NCBI RefSeq assembly: GCF_002077695.1
Contig: NZ_MWUE01000004.1
Location: forward strand, 1-64,000
Reading direction: 5' to 3'
Origin: Pantoea latae
Lineage (GTDB): Bacteria; Pseudomonadota; Gammaproteobacteria; Enterobacterales; Enterobacteriaceae
DNA: 64,000 nt
Positions within the stretch are counted from its first letter, which is position 1. Each line of letters opens with the position of its first letter. Made by a program: the position numbers and the translations under genes. This document shows, one piece after another, positions 1 through 8,040 of the stretch. A model generated the notes under the pieces. The model was not told the origin of the DNA and did no database searches. It saw only the letters and a list, made by a program, of their open reading frames with translations.

Positions 1-10
1 TCTGCTGCCG

Positions 11-440
11 GGCCGTCCTCGCGCCGCTTCGCGGTGCCTTCGGCTGCAACGTCGTGCCGGACGGACCGTTCGGGTACGGCCATCCAGGCCTACCCGAACT
101 GCCTGTCGCATCCCTGCGACAGGCTCCTGGCACAACGTTTCCGCCTCAGCGCTGCGAATAGCCCTCTACAGCAGAGGAGTCGCAGTGGCCTCAGGCACGG
201 TGCCCTTTGCAGCAGTAAAAACGCTGCCGTCCTTTTCCAGCAGCGCACACGGAAGCTGGCCAGCAGGCTGGTGCCGTTCAGGGGCGGGCATTTCGCAGCG
301 CTGAACAGAATGAGGCTGCCAGGAGAGCCCGCATGGATGCGGGCGAAAGGTGGGGCTGGAACAGGGATGTTCCATCCCCACCGGTCCGTCAGGCAGACGA
401 GTGGCGTGAAGGAACCGCGTCAGCGGCGCGAGGACCGCCC
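11..440. repeat. Large nested palindromic multi-hairpin intergenic element
   Basis: This region has no convincing gene and is built as an imperfect palindrome. The outer arms are about 11-68 and, inverted, 382-440; both carry GTCCTCGCGCCGC and GACGGACCG. A middle pair of arms (about 148-163 and 287-305) shares TCAGCGCTGCGAA inverted. Hairpins inside are GTTCGGGT/ACCCGAAC (68-75 with 92-99), GCCTGTCGC/GCGACAGGC (101-109 with 116-124), GCCCGCA/TGCGGGC (327-344), and a two-step stem 349-382 (GGTGGGG..GGAACA with TGTTCC..CCCCACC). Their apices carry TCCC, TCCA or the complements. The left limit may lie outside the window. I infer a dispersed non-coding element lying downstream of murJ. Reading frames across it look like shadows, since they run through every stem. 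Confidence 0.6.
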
Positions 441-489
441 GCCCCTGAGCGGCACCCGACTGCGCTATTACCTCATTTTTAATGCACTG

Positions 490-2028
490 CTACGCGTGCG
501 CCCGGCGCGCAAAATCGCGCGGGCGGAAGCCGAGCAGCCCTAAGGTCAGGAAGTAGGCGCCGCCGCCTACCGCGCAGACCGCCGCCAGCCGCACCAGACG
601 CCAGACCATCGCGCCCTGCTCCCACGCCGGCATCAGCCAGAGAATGCCCACCAGCGCCGCTGCCATCACCACCACCGCAATCAGCAGACGCAGCAAAAAG
701 CTCGCCCAGCCCGGCTGCGGCTGAAAAATACGCTGCTTGCGCAGCTGCCAGTAGAGCAGCGAAGCGTTGAGGCAGGCCGCCAGGCCGATAGAGAGCGACA
801 GACCGGCATGCTTCAGCGGGCCGATAAAGGCCAGGTTCATCAGCTGCGTCATCAACAGGGTAATCATGGCGATCTTCACCGGCGTCTTGATGTCCTGACG
901 TGAATAGAAGCCCGGCGCCAGCACTTTTACCACGATCAGTCCCATCAGCCCGACGGAGTAGGCGATCAGCGCGCGCTGCGTCATCAGGGCGTCAAAGGCG
1001 GTGAACTTGCCGTACTGAAACAGCGCGATGGTCAGCGGGCCGGAAAGAATGCCCAGCGCCACCGCGCTCGGCAGCGCCAGCAGGAAACAGAGGCGCAAGC
1101 CCCAGTCCATCAGACGCGAGTACTCGTCGTGGTTGCCGCTGGAAAAGCTCTTCGCCAGCGACGGCAGCAGGATAGTGCCGAGCGCCACGCCCAGCACGCC
1201 CGACGGGAACTCCATCAGGCGATCGGCGTAATACATCCAGGAGACCGAGCCGGAGACGAGAAACGAGGCGAAAATGGTATTGATGATCAGCGAAATCTGG
1301 CTGACGGAGACGCCAAGGATCGCCGGCCCCATCTGACGCATCACGCGCCAGACGCCCGCATCCTTGAGGTTAAGGCGCGGCAGCACCAGCATGCCGATCT
1401 TCTTCAGGTGCGGCAGCTGATAGAAGAGCTGCAGTACGCCGCCCGCTACCACCGCCCACGCCAGCGCCATCACCGGCGGATGGAAGTGCGGCGCAGCGAA
1501 GAGCGCAAAACCGATCATGCTGATATTCAGCAGCGTGGGCGCAAACGCGGGCACCGAGAAGCGGTTCCAGGTATTGAGTATTGCCCCCGCCAGCGACGCC
1601 AGCGAAATCAGCAAAATATAGGGAAAGGTGACGCGCAGCAGCGCGCTGGTGAGCGCGAACTTGTCGGCGGTGTCGGCAAAGCCAGGCGCGGTCACCAGAA
1701 TCACCCAGGGCGCGGCGACCATTCCCGCTACCGTCACCAGCGCCAGCGCCAGCGTCAGCAGCCCCGAGACATAGGCGATAAACAGCCGCGTCGCCTCTTC
1801 GCCCTGCTTGCTCTTGTACTCGGCGAGGATCGGCACGAAAGCCTGGGAAAAGGCGCCCTCGGCGAAAATACGCCGCAGCAGGTTAGGCAGTTTAAAAGCG
1901 ACGAAGAAGGCGTCCGTGGCCATCCCGGCACCGAACACCCGCGCCACGATGGCGTCACGGGCAAAACCCAATACGCGGGAAAACAGGGTCATGGAACTGA
2001 CCGCTGCCAGCGATTTCAACAGATTCAT
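490..2028 (-). CDS. murJ: Lipid II flippase MurJ (MviN)
   Basis: Inner-membrane flippase of the MOP superfamily that moves lipid II to the periplasmic face for peptidoglycan synthesis. The 512-residue length is normal and the protein is hydrophobic throughout, as expected for about 14 membrane helices. The residues known to matter in E. coli MurJ are at the expected positions near the N-terminus: Arg18, Arg24, Ala29, Asp39 and Arg52. The ATG at 2028 gives the canonical start [13 protein letters not shown]. It lies downstream of mviM on the same strand with a gap of about 120 bases that contains a GC-rich hairpin. In E. coli flgN follows murJ; here the palindromic element follows instead. Identification is essentially certain. 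Confidence 0.97.
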   Translation of the reverse strand: MNLLKSLAAVSSMTLFSRVLGFARDAIVARVFGAGMATDAFFVAFKLPNLLRRIFAEGAFSQAFVPILAEYKSKQGEEATRLFIAYVSGLLTLALALVTVAGMVAAPWVILVTAPGFADTADKFALTSALLRVTFPYILLISLASLAGAILNTWNRFSVPAFAPTLLNISMIGFALFAAPHFHPPVMALAWAVVAGGVLQLFYQLPHLKKIGMLVLPRLNLKDAGVWRVMRQMGPAILGVSVSQISLIINTIFASFLVSGSVSWMYYADRLMEFPSGVLGVALGTILLPSLAKSFSSGNHDEYSRLMDWGLRLCFLLALPSAVALGILSGPLTIALFQYGKFTAFDALMTQRALIAYSVGLMGLIVVKVLAPGFYSRQDIKTPVKIAMITLLMTQLMNLAFIGPLKHAGLSLSIGLAACLNASLLYWQLRKQRIFQPQPGWASFLLRLLIAVVVMAAALVGILWLMPAWEQGAMVWRLVRLAAVCAVGGGAYFLTLGLLGFRPRDFARRAHA

Positions 2029-2076
2029 AATTGGCGCGCGTCCTGAAAAGAGTCGGCAAAATGAGCTACTTAGCGC

Positions 2077-2094
2077 GGGCGCCCAGCGGCGCCC
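2077..2094. other. GC-rich perfect hairpin between mviM and murJ
   Basis: GGGCGCC (2077-2083) pairs with GGCGCCC (2088-2094) around the loop CAGC. There is no T-run on either side. It could slow or partly terminate mviM transcription before murJ, but a simple structural role cannot be separated from chance in GC-rich DNA. Confidence 0.35.
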
Positions 2095-2148
2095 GGCGAT
2101 AGTCTACTGTCACGGCGGGAAATGACCAGCGCGGAGTGTTACAAGGCG

Positions 2149-3069
2149 TTATTCCCTTTCCGCCTCGCGCCACAGTTTTTCTACCACGCGCTGCGCCAGC
2201 AGCGCCTGTTCGCCCCCTGTTTCAGGCATCGTCTGATTTTGCACACACTGGATAAAATGGTGCGCCGCGCCGCTAAAGCCGCGCTGGGTCAGATGGCTCT
2301 GCCAGGCGGGCGGCGGATCGAAGCGAACGCCGTCGCCGCGCTCTTCCTGCCAGTCGCGCATCTCCAGCACGTCGATGCAGCGGCCGTCGCCGATCAGGCT
2401 GGCGCGCTCGCGCTGGCTGCCGGCGCGGCGATGCATGCTGGTGGCGATCTGCAACGCGCCGGCGGCGAAGTGGTGCTCGGCATAAAGCATTTCGCCGCGT
2501 TCGTTGGTGCTGATAGTGCCATGACGCGGCGTCGCGCGGCCGCCCGCCAGCCACAGCGCGGTATCCACCACGTGCAGATAGTCGTCCAGCAGCGTAAAGC
2601 GCAGATCGCGCGGACCGACGCTGTCACTGCGGTGCTTCTCCAGACGCAGACTGGCGGCCTGCGGCATCGCCAGCCGCAGCTGCTGATAACGCGGCGCGAA
2701 GCGGCGGTTAAAGCCGACCATCAGCCGGCGTCCGCGCTTCTCTGCCAGCGCCACCAGCGCCTCGGCCTGATCCAGCGTCTCCGCCAGCGGCTTGTCGACC
2801 AGCACATCTTTTCCCGCCAGCAGCAGCGCGTTCACGATCTCATAGTGGGTCGCGGTGCTGCTGTGGACAAACACCGCGTCGCAGGCGTCGGCCAGCGCGT
2901 TCAGGGAGGAAAAACAGGCCATGCGGTAGCTGTCGCACACCGCTTTCGCCTTCTGCTGGTCGGGGGAAAACGCGCCCGCCAGCGTCCAGCTCTCCGCCTG
3001 CGTCAGGACCGGCAGCCAGGCCTTCTGCGCGATCGATCCCAGCCCGACGACGCCAATGCGTAAACTCAT
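2149..3069 (-). CDS. mviM: Gfo/Idh/MocA-family oxidoreductase MviM
   Basis: Predicted NAD(P)-dependent oxidoreductase of the Gfo/Idh/MocA family; its substrate is unknown. The N-terminus carries the Rossmann motif GVVGLGS (residues 6-12), followed by the family Lys in VDKPLAET, which is usually in the active site. I place the start at the ATG at 3069 (MSLRIGVVGLGS), giving 306 residues, the normal length for MviM. The frame stays open a further 68 codons upstream, but that extension is Arg/Ala-rich and overlaps yceH. The gene begins one base after the yceH stop, so yceH and mviM are probably translationally coupled, and murJ follows as in E. coli. Confidence 0.93.
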   Translation of the reverse strand: MSLRIGVVGLGSIAQKAWLPVLTQAESWTLAGAFSPDQQKAKAVCDSYRMACFSSLNALADACDAVFVHSSTATHYEIVNALLLAGKDVLVDKPLAETLDQAEALVALAEKRGRRLMVGFNRRFAPRYQQLRLAMPQAASLRLEKHRSDSVGPRDLRFTLLDDYLHVVDTALWLAGGRATPRHGTISTNERGEMLYAEHHFAAGALQIATSMHRRAGSQRERASLIGDGRCIDVLEMRDWQEERGDGVRFDPPPAWQSHLTQRGFSGAAHHFIQCVQNQTMPETGGEQALLAQRVVEKLWREAERE

Positions 3070-3070
3070 C

Positions 3071-3700
3071 TCAGCCTCCTTTATGCAGCAGCGACTGCAC
3101 CAGCGCCTGTAGCGCAGCAAGCGACTGCTCCAGCACGGCGACGCGCGCGCTGAGATCGCTGTTATCCTCCAGCGGCGTCTCCTCGGCGGCCGCCGCCGTC
3201 TCGTCGCCAAACAGGTGGACGTAGCGGCTCTCGCGCTTGCCCGGCTCGCGCGGCAGGCGCGCCACCATCTCACGCTCGGCCAGATCGGCCAGCGTCGCTT
3301 CTACTTCCGCCACTTCGGCGAACTCGTGCAGCCGGCCGCTGCGCGTGCGCAGTTCGCCCGGCGTTTGCGCGCCGCGCAGAAAGAGCAGCGTCAGCACCGC
3401 CACCTCGGCGCTGCTGAGCTGCAGGTTGCCAAAGGTCGAGTTGCAGAAGCGCTGCTCATACTTCGCCACGCGCTGGCCGAAGCCGCTGTTAGCAGTTGCC
3501 AGATGGGCCTTCACCAGTCGATCCAGCTCGTCCTGCACCTCGCTTTCGCTCAGGTTCATCACCGGCTCGCGGTTCGATTTTTGATTGCAGGCGGTGACCA
3601 CCGCGTTTAACGACAGCGGATACTGCTCCGGCGTGGTGACCTGCTTTTCCAGCAGGCAGCCGAGAATACGCAACGCCAGCGGCGATAGCGCCATTTTCAT
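3071..3700 (-). CDS. yceH: DUF480 family protein YceH
   Basis: Conserved protein of unknown biochemical role made of tandem winged-helix domains. The sequence contains the family signature [15 protein letters not shown] near the N-terminus, the stretch [13 protein letters not shown], and [12 protein letters not shown] in the second domain. The C-terminus ([14 protein letters not shown]) looks like a short coiled coil. I chose the ATG at 3700 (MKMALSP) because AAGGAG lies six bases upstream and because it aligns with the E. coli start; an in-frame GTG seven codons further upstream would bury the ribosome-binding site. Product is 209 residues. It sits between rimJ and mviM on the same strand, as in E. 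coli. Confidence 0.93.
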   Translation of the reverse strand: MKMALSPLALRILGCLLEKQVTTPEQYPLSLNAVVTACNQKSNREPVMNLSESEVQDELDRLVKAHLATANSGFGQRVAKYEQRFCNSTFGNLQLSSAEVAVLTLLFLRGAQTPGELRTRSGRLHEFAEVAEVEATLADLAEREMVARLPREPGKRESRYVHLFGDETAAAAEETPLEDNSDLSARVAVLEQSLAALQALVQSLLHKGG

Positions 3701-3713
3701 TTTGATCTCCTTA

Positions 3714-4304
3714 TTAACCACGCCGATCCGGCGTCCACTCCTGACTGGTCAGCGCGGTCAGCACGTGATCCTGCCAGCGACCGTCGATCAACAGATAATC
3801 CTTCGCATAACCCTCTTTTTCGAAGCCGAGGCGCGCCAGCAGATCGCCGCTGCGCTGGTTATGCGGCATGTAGTTCGCCATGATGCGGTGAATGTGCTGC
3901 TGACGCTGCATATAGCGGATTGCGCTCTGCAGCGCCTCAAACATCAGCCCCTGCCCCTGCCACTTCTCGCCCAGCGAGTAGCCGAGGTAGCAGGCGTGAA
4001 ACGAGCCGCGCAGCACGTTGCTGAAGTTGGCCACGCCGCGAATTTCGCCTTCTTCGGGATCCATTAAAACAAAGTAATAGGCGGAACCGCTTTTATGCAT
4101 ATCGGTGATCAGGCCCAGACGCGCCTGCCAGCCGGAGGGATAGCAGTGGCTCTCATCGCGCACCGGCTCCCAGGGTTTTAAGAAGGTGCGGTTCTCGGCG
4201 TAGTAATCCGCCAGCCGCCAGGCGTCGCGCTCATGGACCAGACGAACCACCAGCCTGTCGGTGGTCAATCGCACCCTGGGCGCGGCAGAACGATAGCCAA
4301 ACAT
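3714..4304 (-). CDS. rimJ: Ribosomal protein S5 alanine N-acetyltransferase RimJ
   Basis: GNAT-family enzyme that acetylates the N-terminal alanine of ribosomal protein S5 and also assists 30S assembly in E. coli. The 196-residue sequence is nearly collinear with E. coli RimJ: MFGYRS start, [28 protein letters not shown], and the acetyl-CoA-binding region [13 protein letters not shown] followed by [19 protein letters not shown]. Two adjacent ATGs (4307 and 4304) follow AGGAG; the second has the better spacing (five bases) and matches E. coli. The stop is 13 bases before yceH, so rimJ, yceH, mviM and murJ probably form one leftward transcription unit. Confidence 0.96.
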   Translation of the reverse strand: MFGYRSAAPRVRLTTDRLVVRLVHERDAWRLADYYAENRTFLKPWEPVRDESHCYPSGWQARLGLITDMHKSGSAYYFVLMDPEEGEIRGVANFSNVLRGSFHACYLGYSLGEKWQGQGLMFEALQSAIRYMQRQQHIHRIMANYMPHNQRSGDLLARLGFEKEGYAKDYLLIDGRWQDHVLTALTSQEWTPDRRG

Positions 4305-4545
4305 CATGACTCCTGAAATCTGAGGCTTAGAGAAAGCGGGGCCAGTCACATGGCTTTCACTATAACCGTCGCCTCTGCTTCGGTAAAATATTCGTTAACG
4401 CTCAGGCGGAAACCTCTTGATGCGCACTGGCCCTTCGCCGTTCGCGCCCGGCTCGGGTTTGCCCTGGGCCTGAATCTCTTCCATACTTCCGGCACGTCCT
4501 CATTCAGGGTGACGCCCGTCACTCTGAACACCAAAGGAGACCGGG

Positions 4546-5193
4546 ATGAAACTCTACATCTACGACCACTGCCCCTTTTGCGTCAAAGCGCGCATGATTT
4601 TTGGCCTGAAAAACCTGCCGGTCGAGCTGATCGTGATGCTTAACGACGACGAAGCGACGCCGAAAAAACTGGTGGGTCAGAAAATGGCGCCCATTCTGCA
4701 AAAAGATGACGGCAGCGCGATGCCGGAGAGCCTCGATATTGTGCGCCTGATCGATAAAAGCGACGGCGAACCTTTGCTGACCGGCAAGGCCAATCCGGCT
4801 ATCAGCGACTGGCTGCGCCATACCAATAGCTACATTAACAAGCTGCTGCTGCCGCGCATCGCTGACGCCGCGTTTGCCGAATTTGCCACGCCAGAGGCGC
4901 GCAGCTACTTCCGCAGCAAAAAAGAGGCGGCGATCGGCGACTTCGCCGAGCTGAAGCGCCATGCGCCCGGCCTGATCAAAAACGTCAGCGACGATCTGCG
5001 CCAGCTCGACAAGCTGATCGTCAAGCCGAATGCGGTCAACGGCGAGCTGTCGGAAGATGATATTCATCTCTTTCCGCTGCTGCGCTCGCTGACGCTGGTG
5101 GCCGGCATCGACTGGCCGAGCCGCGTCGCAGACTACCGCGACAATATGGCGAAACAGACGCAGGTCAACCTGCTCTCCTCTATCGCCCTCTGA
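4546..5193 (+). CDS. grxB: Glutaredoxin 2
   Basis: Atypical glutaredoxin with a glutathione-transferase-like fold that reduces protein disulfides using glutathione. The redox motif CPFC is at residues 9-12 (MKLYIYDHCPFCVKAR), and the GSH-site stretch APILQKDDGSAMPESLDIV is intact. The 215-residue length matches E. coli Grx2. The start is preceded by AAAGGAGACCGGG, a good ribosome-binding site. It is divergent from rimJ. In E. coli mdtH lies between rimJ and grxB; it is absent here, and I see only about 240 bases of non-coding DNA between the two genes. Confidence 0.95.
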   Translation: MKLYIYDHCPFCVKARMIFGLKNLPVELIVMLNDDEATPKKLVGQKMAPILQKDDGSAMPESLDIVRLIDKSDGEPLLTGKANPAISDWLRHTNSYINKLLLPRIADAAFAEFATPEARSYFRSKKEAAIGDFAELKRHAPGLIKNVSDDLRQLDKLIVKPNAVNGELSEDDIHLFPLLRSLTLVAGIDWPSRVADYRDNMAKQTQVNLLSSIAL

Positions 5194-5199
5194 CGCGAT

Positions 5200-5231
5200 G
5201 CGATGAGAGGCGCGCCTGCGTTTCTCATCGC
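5200..5231 (+). terminator. Probable grxB terminator hairpin
   Basis: GCGATGAGA (5200-5208) pairs with TCTCATCGC (5223-5231) and is followed by CTTCTTAAT. The stem is strong but the T-tract is weak. It lies seven bases past the grxB stop. Confidence 0.5.
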
Positions 5232-5303
5232 CTTCTTAATGACACCCTTTCCGCATTCAGGCACCCTATGCGCTGCATAAGCACCCATCTGGATGAGGAC
5301 AAG

Positions 5304-5867
5304 ATGAAAAAGGTATTTCTTGGGCTGTCGGCCCTGTTTTTCGCCGTGCTGGTTAGCGGCTGCAATCAGCTCACGCAGTACACCATCAGCGAGCAGGAAG
5401 TGAATCAGGCGCTGGCGAAGCACAACAACTATGAAAAAGATATTGGCGTCGCCGGTCTGGTGAACGCCCATATTCTGTTAACCGATCTCAGCAGCCAGAT
5501 TGGTCGCGAGGAGCCGGACCGCGTTACGCTGACCGGTAAGGCGAAAATCAATGTCACCTCGCTGTTCGGCCCGCAGGAGGCGGATATGCAGCTGAAGATG
5601 AAGGCGCGGCCGGTGTTCGACGCGCAGCAGGGTGCGGTCTTCCTGCGCGATCTGGAGATCGTCGACGCCCAGGTGCAGCCGGAGAAGATGGCCGCGGTGA
5701 TGAAAAGCCTGACGCCCTATCTTAATCAGTCGCTGAAAAGCTACTTTGATCAAAAGCCCGCCTGGGTGCTGAGCACCGATCGCAGCAAAGGCGAGGCGCT
5801 GGCGAAGAAATTCGCTAAAGGGCTGAAGGTTGAGCCGGGCCAGTTGGTGATTCCGTTTACGCAGTAA
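5304..5867 (+). CDS. yceB: DUF1439 lipoprotein YceB
   Basis: Predicted periplasm-facing lipoprotein of the YceB/DUF1439 family. The start at 5304 gives a classic lipoprotein signal, MKKVFLGLSALFFAVLVSGC, with the lipobox LVSGC and modified Cys20. An in-frame ATG 12 codons upstream would disrupt the signal peptide, so I reject it. GAGGACAAG supplies the ribosome-binding site. The 187-residue length fits the family, and the mature part is rich in beta-strand-like segments (ADMQLKMKARPVF), as in related lipid-binding folds. Function is unknown; it lies between grxB and pyrC as in E. coli. Confidence 0.92.
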   Translation: MKKVFLGLSALFFAVLVSGCNQLTQYTISEQEVNQALAKHNNYEKDIGVAGLVNAHILLTDLSSQIGREEPDRVTLTGKAKINVTSLFGPQEADMQLKMKARPVFDAQQGAVFLRDLEIVDAQVQPEKMAAVMKSLTPYLNQSLKSYFDQKPAWVLSTDRSKGEALAKKFAKGLKVEPGQLVIPFTQ

Positions 5868-5881
5868 CAAGGTGCAGGCGT

Positions 5882-6062
5882 GGGTGACATGGCCCGATCG
5901 CAAAGACGCAAAAGCGCCATCCCTGGCGGCTCGGCCCGCGTGGATACGCACCTCCTCCCTGAGGTGCGCCCGTAAACGGGCCAACGCGCTGCGTTGTTCA
6001 AAAACGCTCCAGGCGTTTTTGTCCCTTGCGCGGGACGCTTTGCTCTTCGGTCCATGTCACCC
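5882..6062. repeat. 181-bp multi-hairpin element with terminal inverted repeats
   Basis: The ends are 16-base inverted repeats with one mismatch: GGGTGACATGGCCCGA at 5882-5897 and the complement of GGGTGACATGGACCGA at 6047-6062. The similarity continues inward (GCAAAG on both sides). Between them are five consecutive hairpins: CGCCA/TGGCG (5915-5928), GCACCTC/GAGGTGC (5948-5967), GCCCGT/ACGGGC (5968-5981), CAAAAACGC/GCGTTTTTG (5999-6021) and GTCCC/GGGAC (6021-6036). Three of these loops contain TCCC or TCCA. No credible gene is present. The layout suggests a short non-autonomous or REP-like element inserted between yceB and pyrC. No target-site duplication is obvious. Confidence 0.65.
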
Positions 6063-6131
6063 GCGCTGTAAGCTCATTTGCGGTCTGGAGCCGTGCCCGC
6101 TGTCCTTTTCCCCTTCCCTGTAAGAAAAGAA

Positions 6132-6147
6132 GTGCAAACGGTTGCCC
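6132..6147 (+). promoter_or_regulatory. PurR operator upstream of pyrC
   Basis: GTGCAAACGGTTGCCC is close to the PurR consensus (GCAAACGNTTGC core). It overlaps the expected -35 region of the pyrC promoter, as in E. coli, where PurR represses pyrC. Confidence 0.7.
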
Positions 6148-6154
6148 GACACCT

Positions 6155-6206
6155 TATGCTTTGTACCCGGCCAAAACGCGCCTCTACGTTTCCTGACAAG
6201 CCGGAG
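6155..6206 (+). promoter_or_regulatory. pyrC promoter and start-site-switching leader
   Basis: TATGCT (6155-6160) is the likely -10 box, followed by a C-rich start region (TACCCGG, 6164-6170). CCGGC at 6167-6171 can pair with GCCGG at 6200-6204, which overlaps the GGAG ribosome-binding site (6203-6206) of pyrC. This matches the enteric pyrC mechanism in which starting transcription at a C gives a leader that hides the ribosome-binding site, while starting a few bases later at G does not. The mechanism is known from E. coli and Salmonella; its presence here is inferred from the sequence. Confidence 0.6.
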
Positions 6207-6214
6207 CTTCACTG

Positions 6215-7261
6215 ATGACTGCACAGCCTCAACAACTCACTATCCGCCGCCCTGACGACTGGCATATCCATCTGCGCGACGACGCGATGCTTAAAACGGT
6301 CCTGCCTTACACCAGCGCGGTTAACGGACGTGCCATCGTGATGCCCAACCTGGTGCCGCCGGTTACCAGCGTCGCCGCCGCCGTCGCCTACCGCGATCGC
6401 ATTCTGGCCGCACTGCCGGCGGAACACGCGTTTACGCCGCTGATGACCTGCTACCTTACCGACTCGCTCGATCCTGACGAAATTGAACAGGGCTTTAGCG
6501 CTGGCGTGTTTACCGCGGCGAAACTTTATCCGGCGCACGCCACCACCAACTCCAGCCACGGCGTCACCAGTATCGCCGCCATCAGCAGCGTGCTGGAGCG
6601 CATGCAGAAAATCGGCATGCCGCTGCTGATCCACGGCGAAGTGACCCACGCCGACATCGACATTTTCGACCGCGAGGCGCGCTTTATCGAAACGGTCATG
6701 GAGCCGCTGCGCAAACAGTATCCAGAGCTGAAGATCGTCTTCGAGCACATCACCACCCAGGAGGCGGCGCAGTATGTCGAGGCGGGTAATGACAAGCTCG
6801 GCGCCACCATTACGCCTCAGCACCTGATGTTCAACCGCAACCATATGCTGGTCGGCGGCGTGCGTCCGCATCTCTACTGCCTGCCGATCCTGAAGCGCAA
6901 CGTGCATCAGGAGGCGCTGCGCAAGGTGGTCGCCAGCGGCCATCCACGCTTCTTCCTCGGCACCGATACCGCGCCGCATCTGCGTCACCTGAAAGAGGCG
7001 AGCTGCGGCTGCGCAGGCGTATTCAACGCGCCGACCTCGCTGTCCGCCTACGCCACCGTCTTTGAGGAGCTGGGCGCGCTGCAGCATTTTGAGGCGTTCT
7101 GTTCAGAGAACGGCCCGCGCTTTTACGGCCTGCCGCTCAACGAGGGCTCCATCACCCTGGTGCGCGAACCCTGGACGGTGGAGGAGCGCATCAGCATGGG
7201 CGAACACGCGCTGGTGCCTTTCCTCGCCGGCGAGACGCTAAACTGGCGCGTGAAAATCTAA
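6215..7261 (+). CDS. pyrC: Dihydroorotase
   Basis: Zinc amidohydrolase that cyclises N-carbamoyl-L-aspartate to dihydroorotate in pyrimidine biosynthesis. Metal-binding HIH is at residues 17-19 ([10 protein letters not shown]); the carboxylated Lys lies in [13 protein letters not shown], further zinc ligands in LLIHGEV and FEHITT, and the catalytic Asp in LGTDTAPH. The 348-residue length and collinearity with E. coli PyrC make the call secure. The gene stands alone between yceB and dinI and has a PurR box and a hairpin-forming leader upstream. Confidence 0.97.
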   Translation: MTAQPQQLTIRRPDDWHIHLRDDAMLKTVLPYTSAVNGRAIVMPNLVPPVTSVAAAVAYRDRILAALPAEHAFTPLMTCYLTDSLDPDEIEQGFSAGVFTAAKLYPAHATTNSSHGVTSIAAISSVLERMQKIGMPLLIHGEVTHADIDIFDREARFIETVMEPLRKQYPELKIVFEHITTQEAAQYVEAGNDKLGATITPQHLMFNRNHMLVGGVRPHLYCLPILKRNVHQEALRKVVASGHPRFFLGTDTAPHLRHLKEASCGCAGVFNAPTSLSAYATVFEELGALQHFEAFCSENGPRFYGLPLNEGSITLVREPWTVEERISMGEHALVPFLAGETLNWRVKI

Positions 7262-7294
7262 TCTGCGCTTTCGCTTGCCTCCGGCGCAATTATA

Positions 7295-7310
7295 CTGTAG
7301 ATATATACAG
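7295..7310 (+). promoter_or_regulatory. LexA (SOS) box of dinI
   Basis: CTGTAGATATATACAG matches the LexA consensus CTGT-N8-ACAG with an AT-rich centre, and the palindrome extends one base pair on each side (A..T). It lies 20 bases upstream of the dinI start, the expected place for SOS repression. Confidence 0.92.
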
Positions 7311-7330
7311 TATCTAATCCGGAGGCTGCT

Positions 7331-7576
7331 ATGCGTGTTGAAATTACCGTTGCCAAAACGTCCCCGCTTCCGTCTGGCGCCATGGAGGCGCTGACGGCAG
7401 AACTTTCCCGCCGTCTCGATGAAGAGTTTCCCGACGGCCAGAACCACGTCAAAGTGCGCTATGCCACCGCAAACCAGCTCAGCGTGCTGGGCGGCGGTAA
7501 AGAGACGCGCGATCGGGTCAGCGATATCCTGCAGGAAACCTGGGAGAGCGCTGACGACTGGTTTGTTACCGATTAA
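7331..7576 (+). CDS. dinI: DNA damage-inducible protein I
   Basis: Small SOS protein that binds and stabilises RecA filaments and modulates UmuD processing in E. coli. The 81-residue sequence starts MRVEITVAK and shows the family pattern: an N-terminal strand, the amphipathic helix MEALTAELSRRLDEEFP, and the acidic C-terminal helix ending in ESADDWFVTD. Ribosome-binding site GGAGG lies five bases upstream. A perfect LexA box precedes it and a terminator follows. The placement after pyrC matches E. coli. Confidence 0.95.
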   Translation: MRVEITVAKTSPLPSGAMEALTAELSRRLDEEFPDGQNHVKVRYATANQLSVLGGGKETRDRVSDILQETWESADDWFVTD

Positions 7577-7595
7577 CCGCCACTGCGCAGTTTTT

Positions 7596-7621
7596 GCCGG
7601 GTGTCGCCATCCGGCTTTTTT
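7596..7621 (+). terminator. dinI terminator
   Basis: GCCGG (7596-7600) pairs with CCGGC (7611-7615) across a ten-base loop and is followed by a run of T. It lies about 20 bases past the dinI stop. Confidence 0.65.
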
Positions 7622-7721
7622 ATCACTCTCCCCCCTCGCCAGAACATTTTCCTGCATCTAGACTCTGATCGATCAATCGCCTATTCTTGCGCTCGTTATG
7701 CTTAACAGGAGGTGAGACGAA

Positions 7722-7991
7722 ATGATGACAGACAATCCGGAAGAGGCCATGACCTTCGGCGAACTGCTGGCGCTGATCGCCGAGCAGCAACGTCGCCTGA
7801 CGGTGCTGGAAAGCGCGTTTTCCAGCCTGACCTTCTGCCTGGACGAGCGCGCCGCTCAGCTGATGGTGCATCACCTGACGCTTGAAGCGCAAAACCAGAA
7901 TCATGATGAACATCTGCAGCAGCACTTTGCTCGTCTGGCGCAGGTGTTGCAAAAGCATCCCGGCGCGCAGCCTGCTGACCCTGTGGCCTGA
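7722..7991 (+). CDS. Small coiled-coil hypothetical protein
   Basis: I do not recognise this 89-residue protein. It has a strong ribosome-binding site (AGGAGGTGA) before two adjacent ATGs (7722 and 7725), and its own terminator. The sequence is largely helical with heptad-like spacing: an N-terminal helix FGELLALIAEQQRRLTVLE, a Cys at FCLDERAAQ, then the His/Gln-rich helix LTLEAQNQNHDEHLQQHF and a short Ala/Pro tail. It lies between dinI and bssS, a position that is empty in E. coli, so it is probably a lineage-specific insertion. It may form a homodimeric helical bundle; no function can be given. Confidence 0.8.
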   Translation: MMTDNPEEAMTFGELLALIAEQQRRLTVLESAFSSLTFCLDERAAQLMVHHLTLEAQNQNHDEHLQQHFARLAQVLQKHPGAQPADPVA

Positions 7992-8011
7992 TTTTAGCGC
8001 CTGAAAAAAAC

Positions 8012-8040
8012 TGCCTGATGCGTCAGGCATTTTATTTTTT
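8012..8040 (+). terminator. Terminator after the 89-residue protein gene
   Basis: TGCCTGA (8012-8018) and TCAGGCA (8023-8029) form a stem with loop TGCG, followed by TTTTATTTTTT. The upstream A-run suggests some activity on the other strand too. Confidence 0.85.

Noticed and set aside
34..543. A 169-codon forward frame at the left end of the window
   Set aside because: It runs through every stem of the palindromic element and into the end of murJ on the other strand. It has no ribosome-binding site and an Arg/Pro-rich composition typical of a shadow frame.
1129..2046. Long forward frame antisense to murJ, and similar long antisense frames in the pump operon (41693-43471) and opgH (14558-15490)
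   Set aside because: All lie opposite unambiguous genes and are rich in Arg, His and Gln, the usual signature of the antisense of GC-rich coding DNA.
5872..6123. Frames on both strands across the 181-bp element
   Set aside because: Coding potential there is a by-product of GC-rich inverted repeats; the hairpins and terminal repeats explain the region better.
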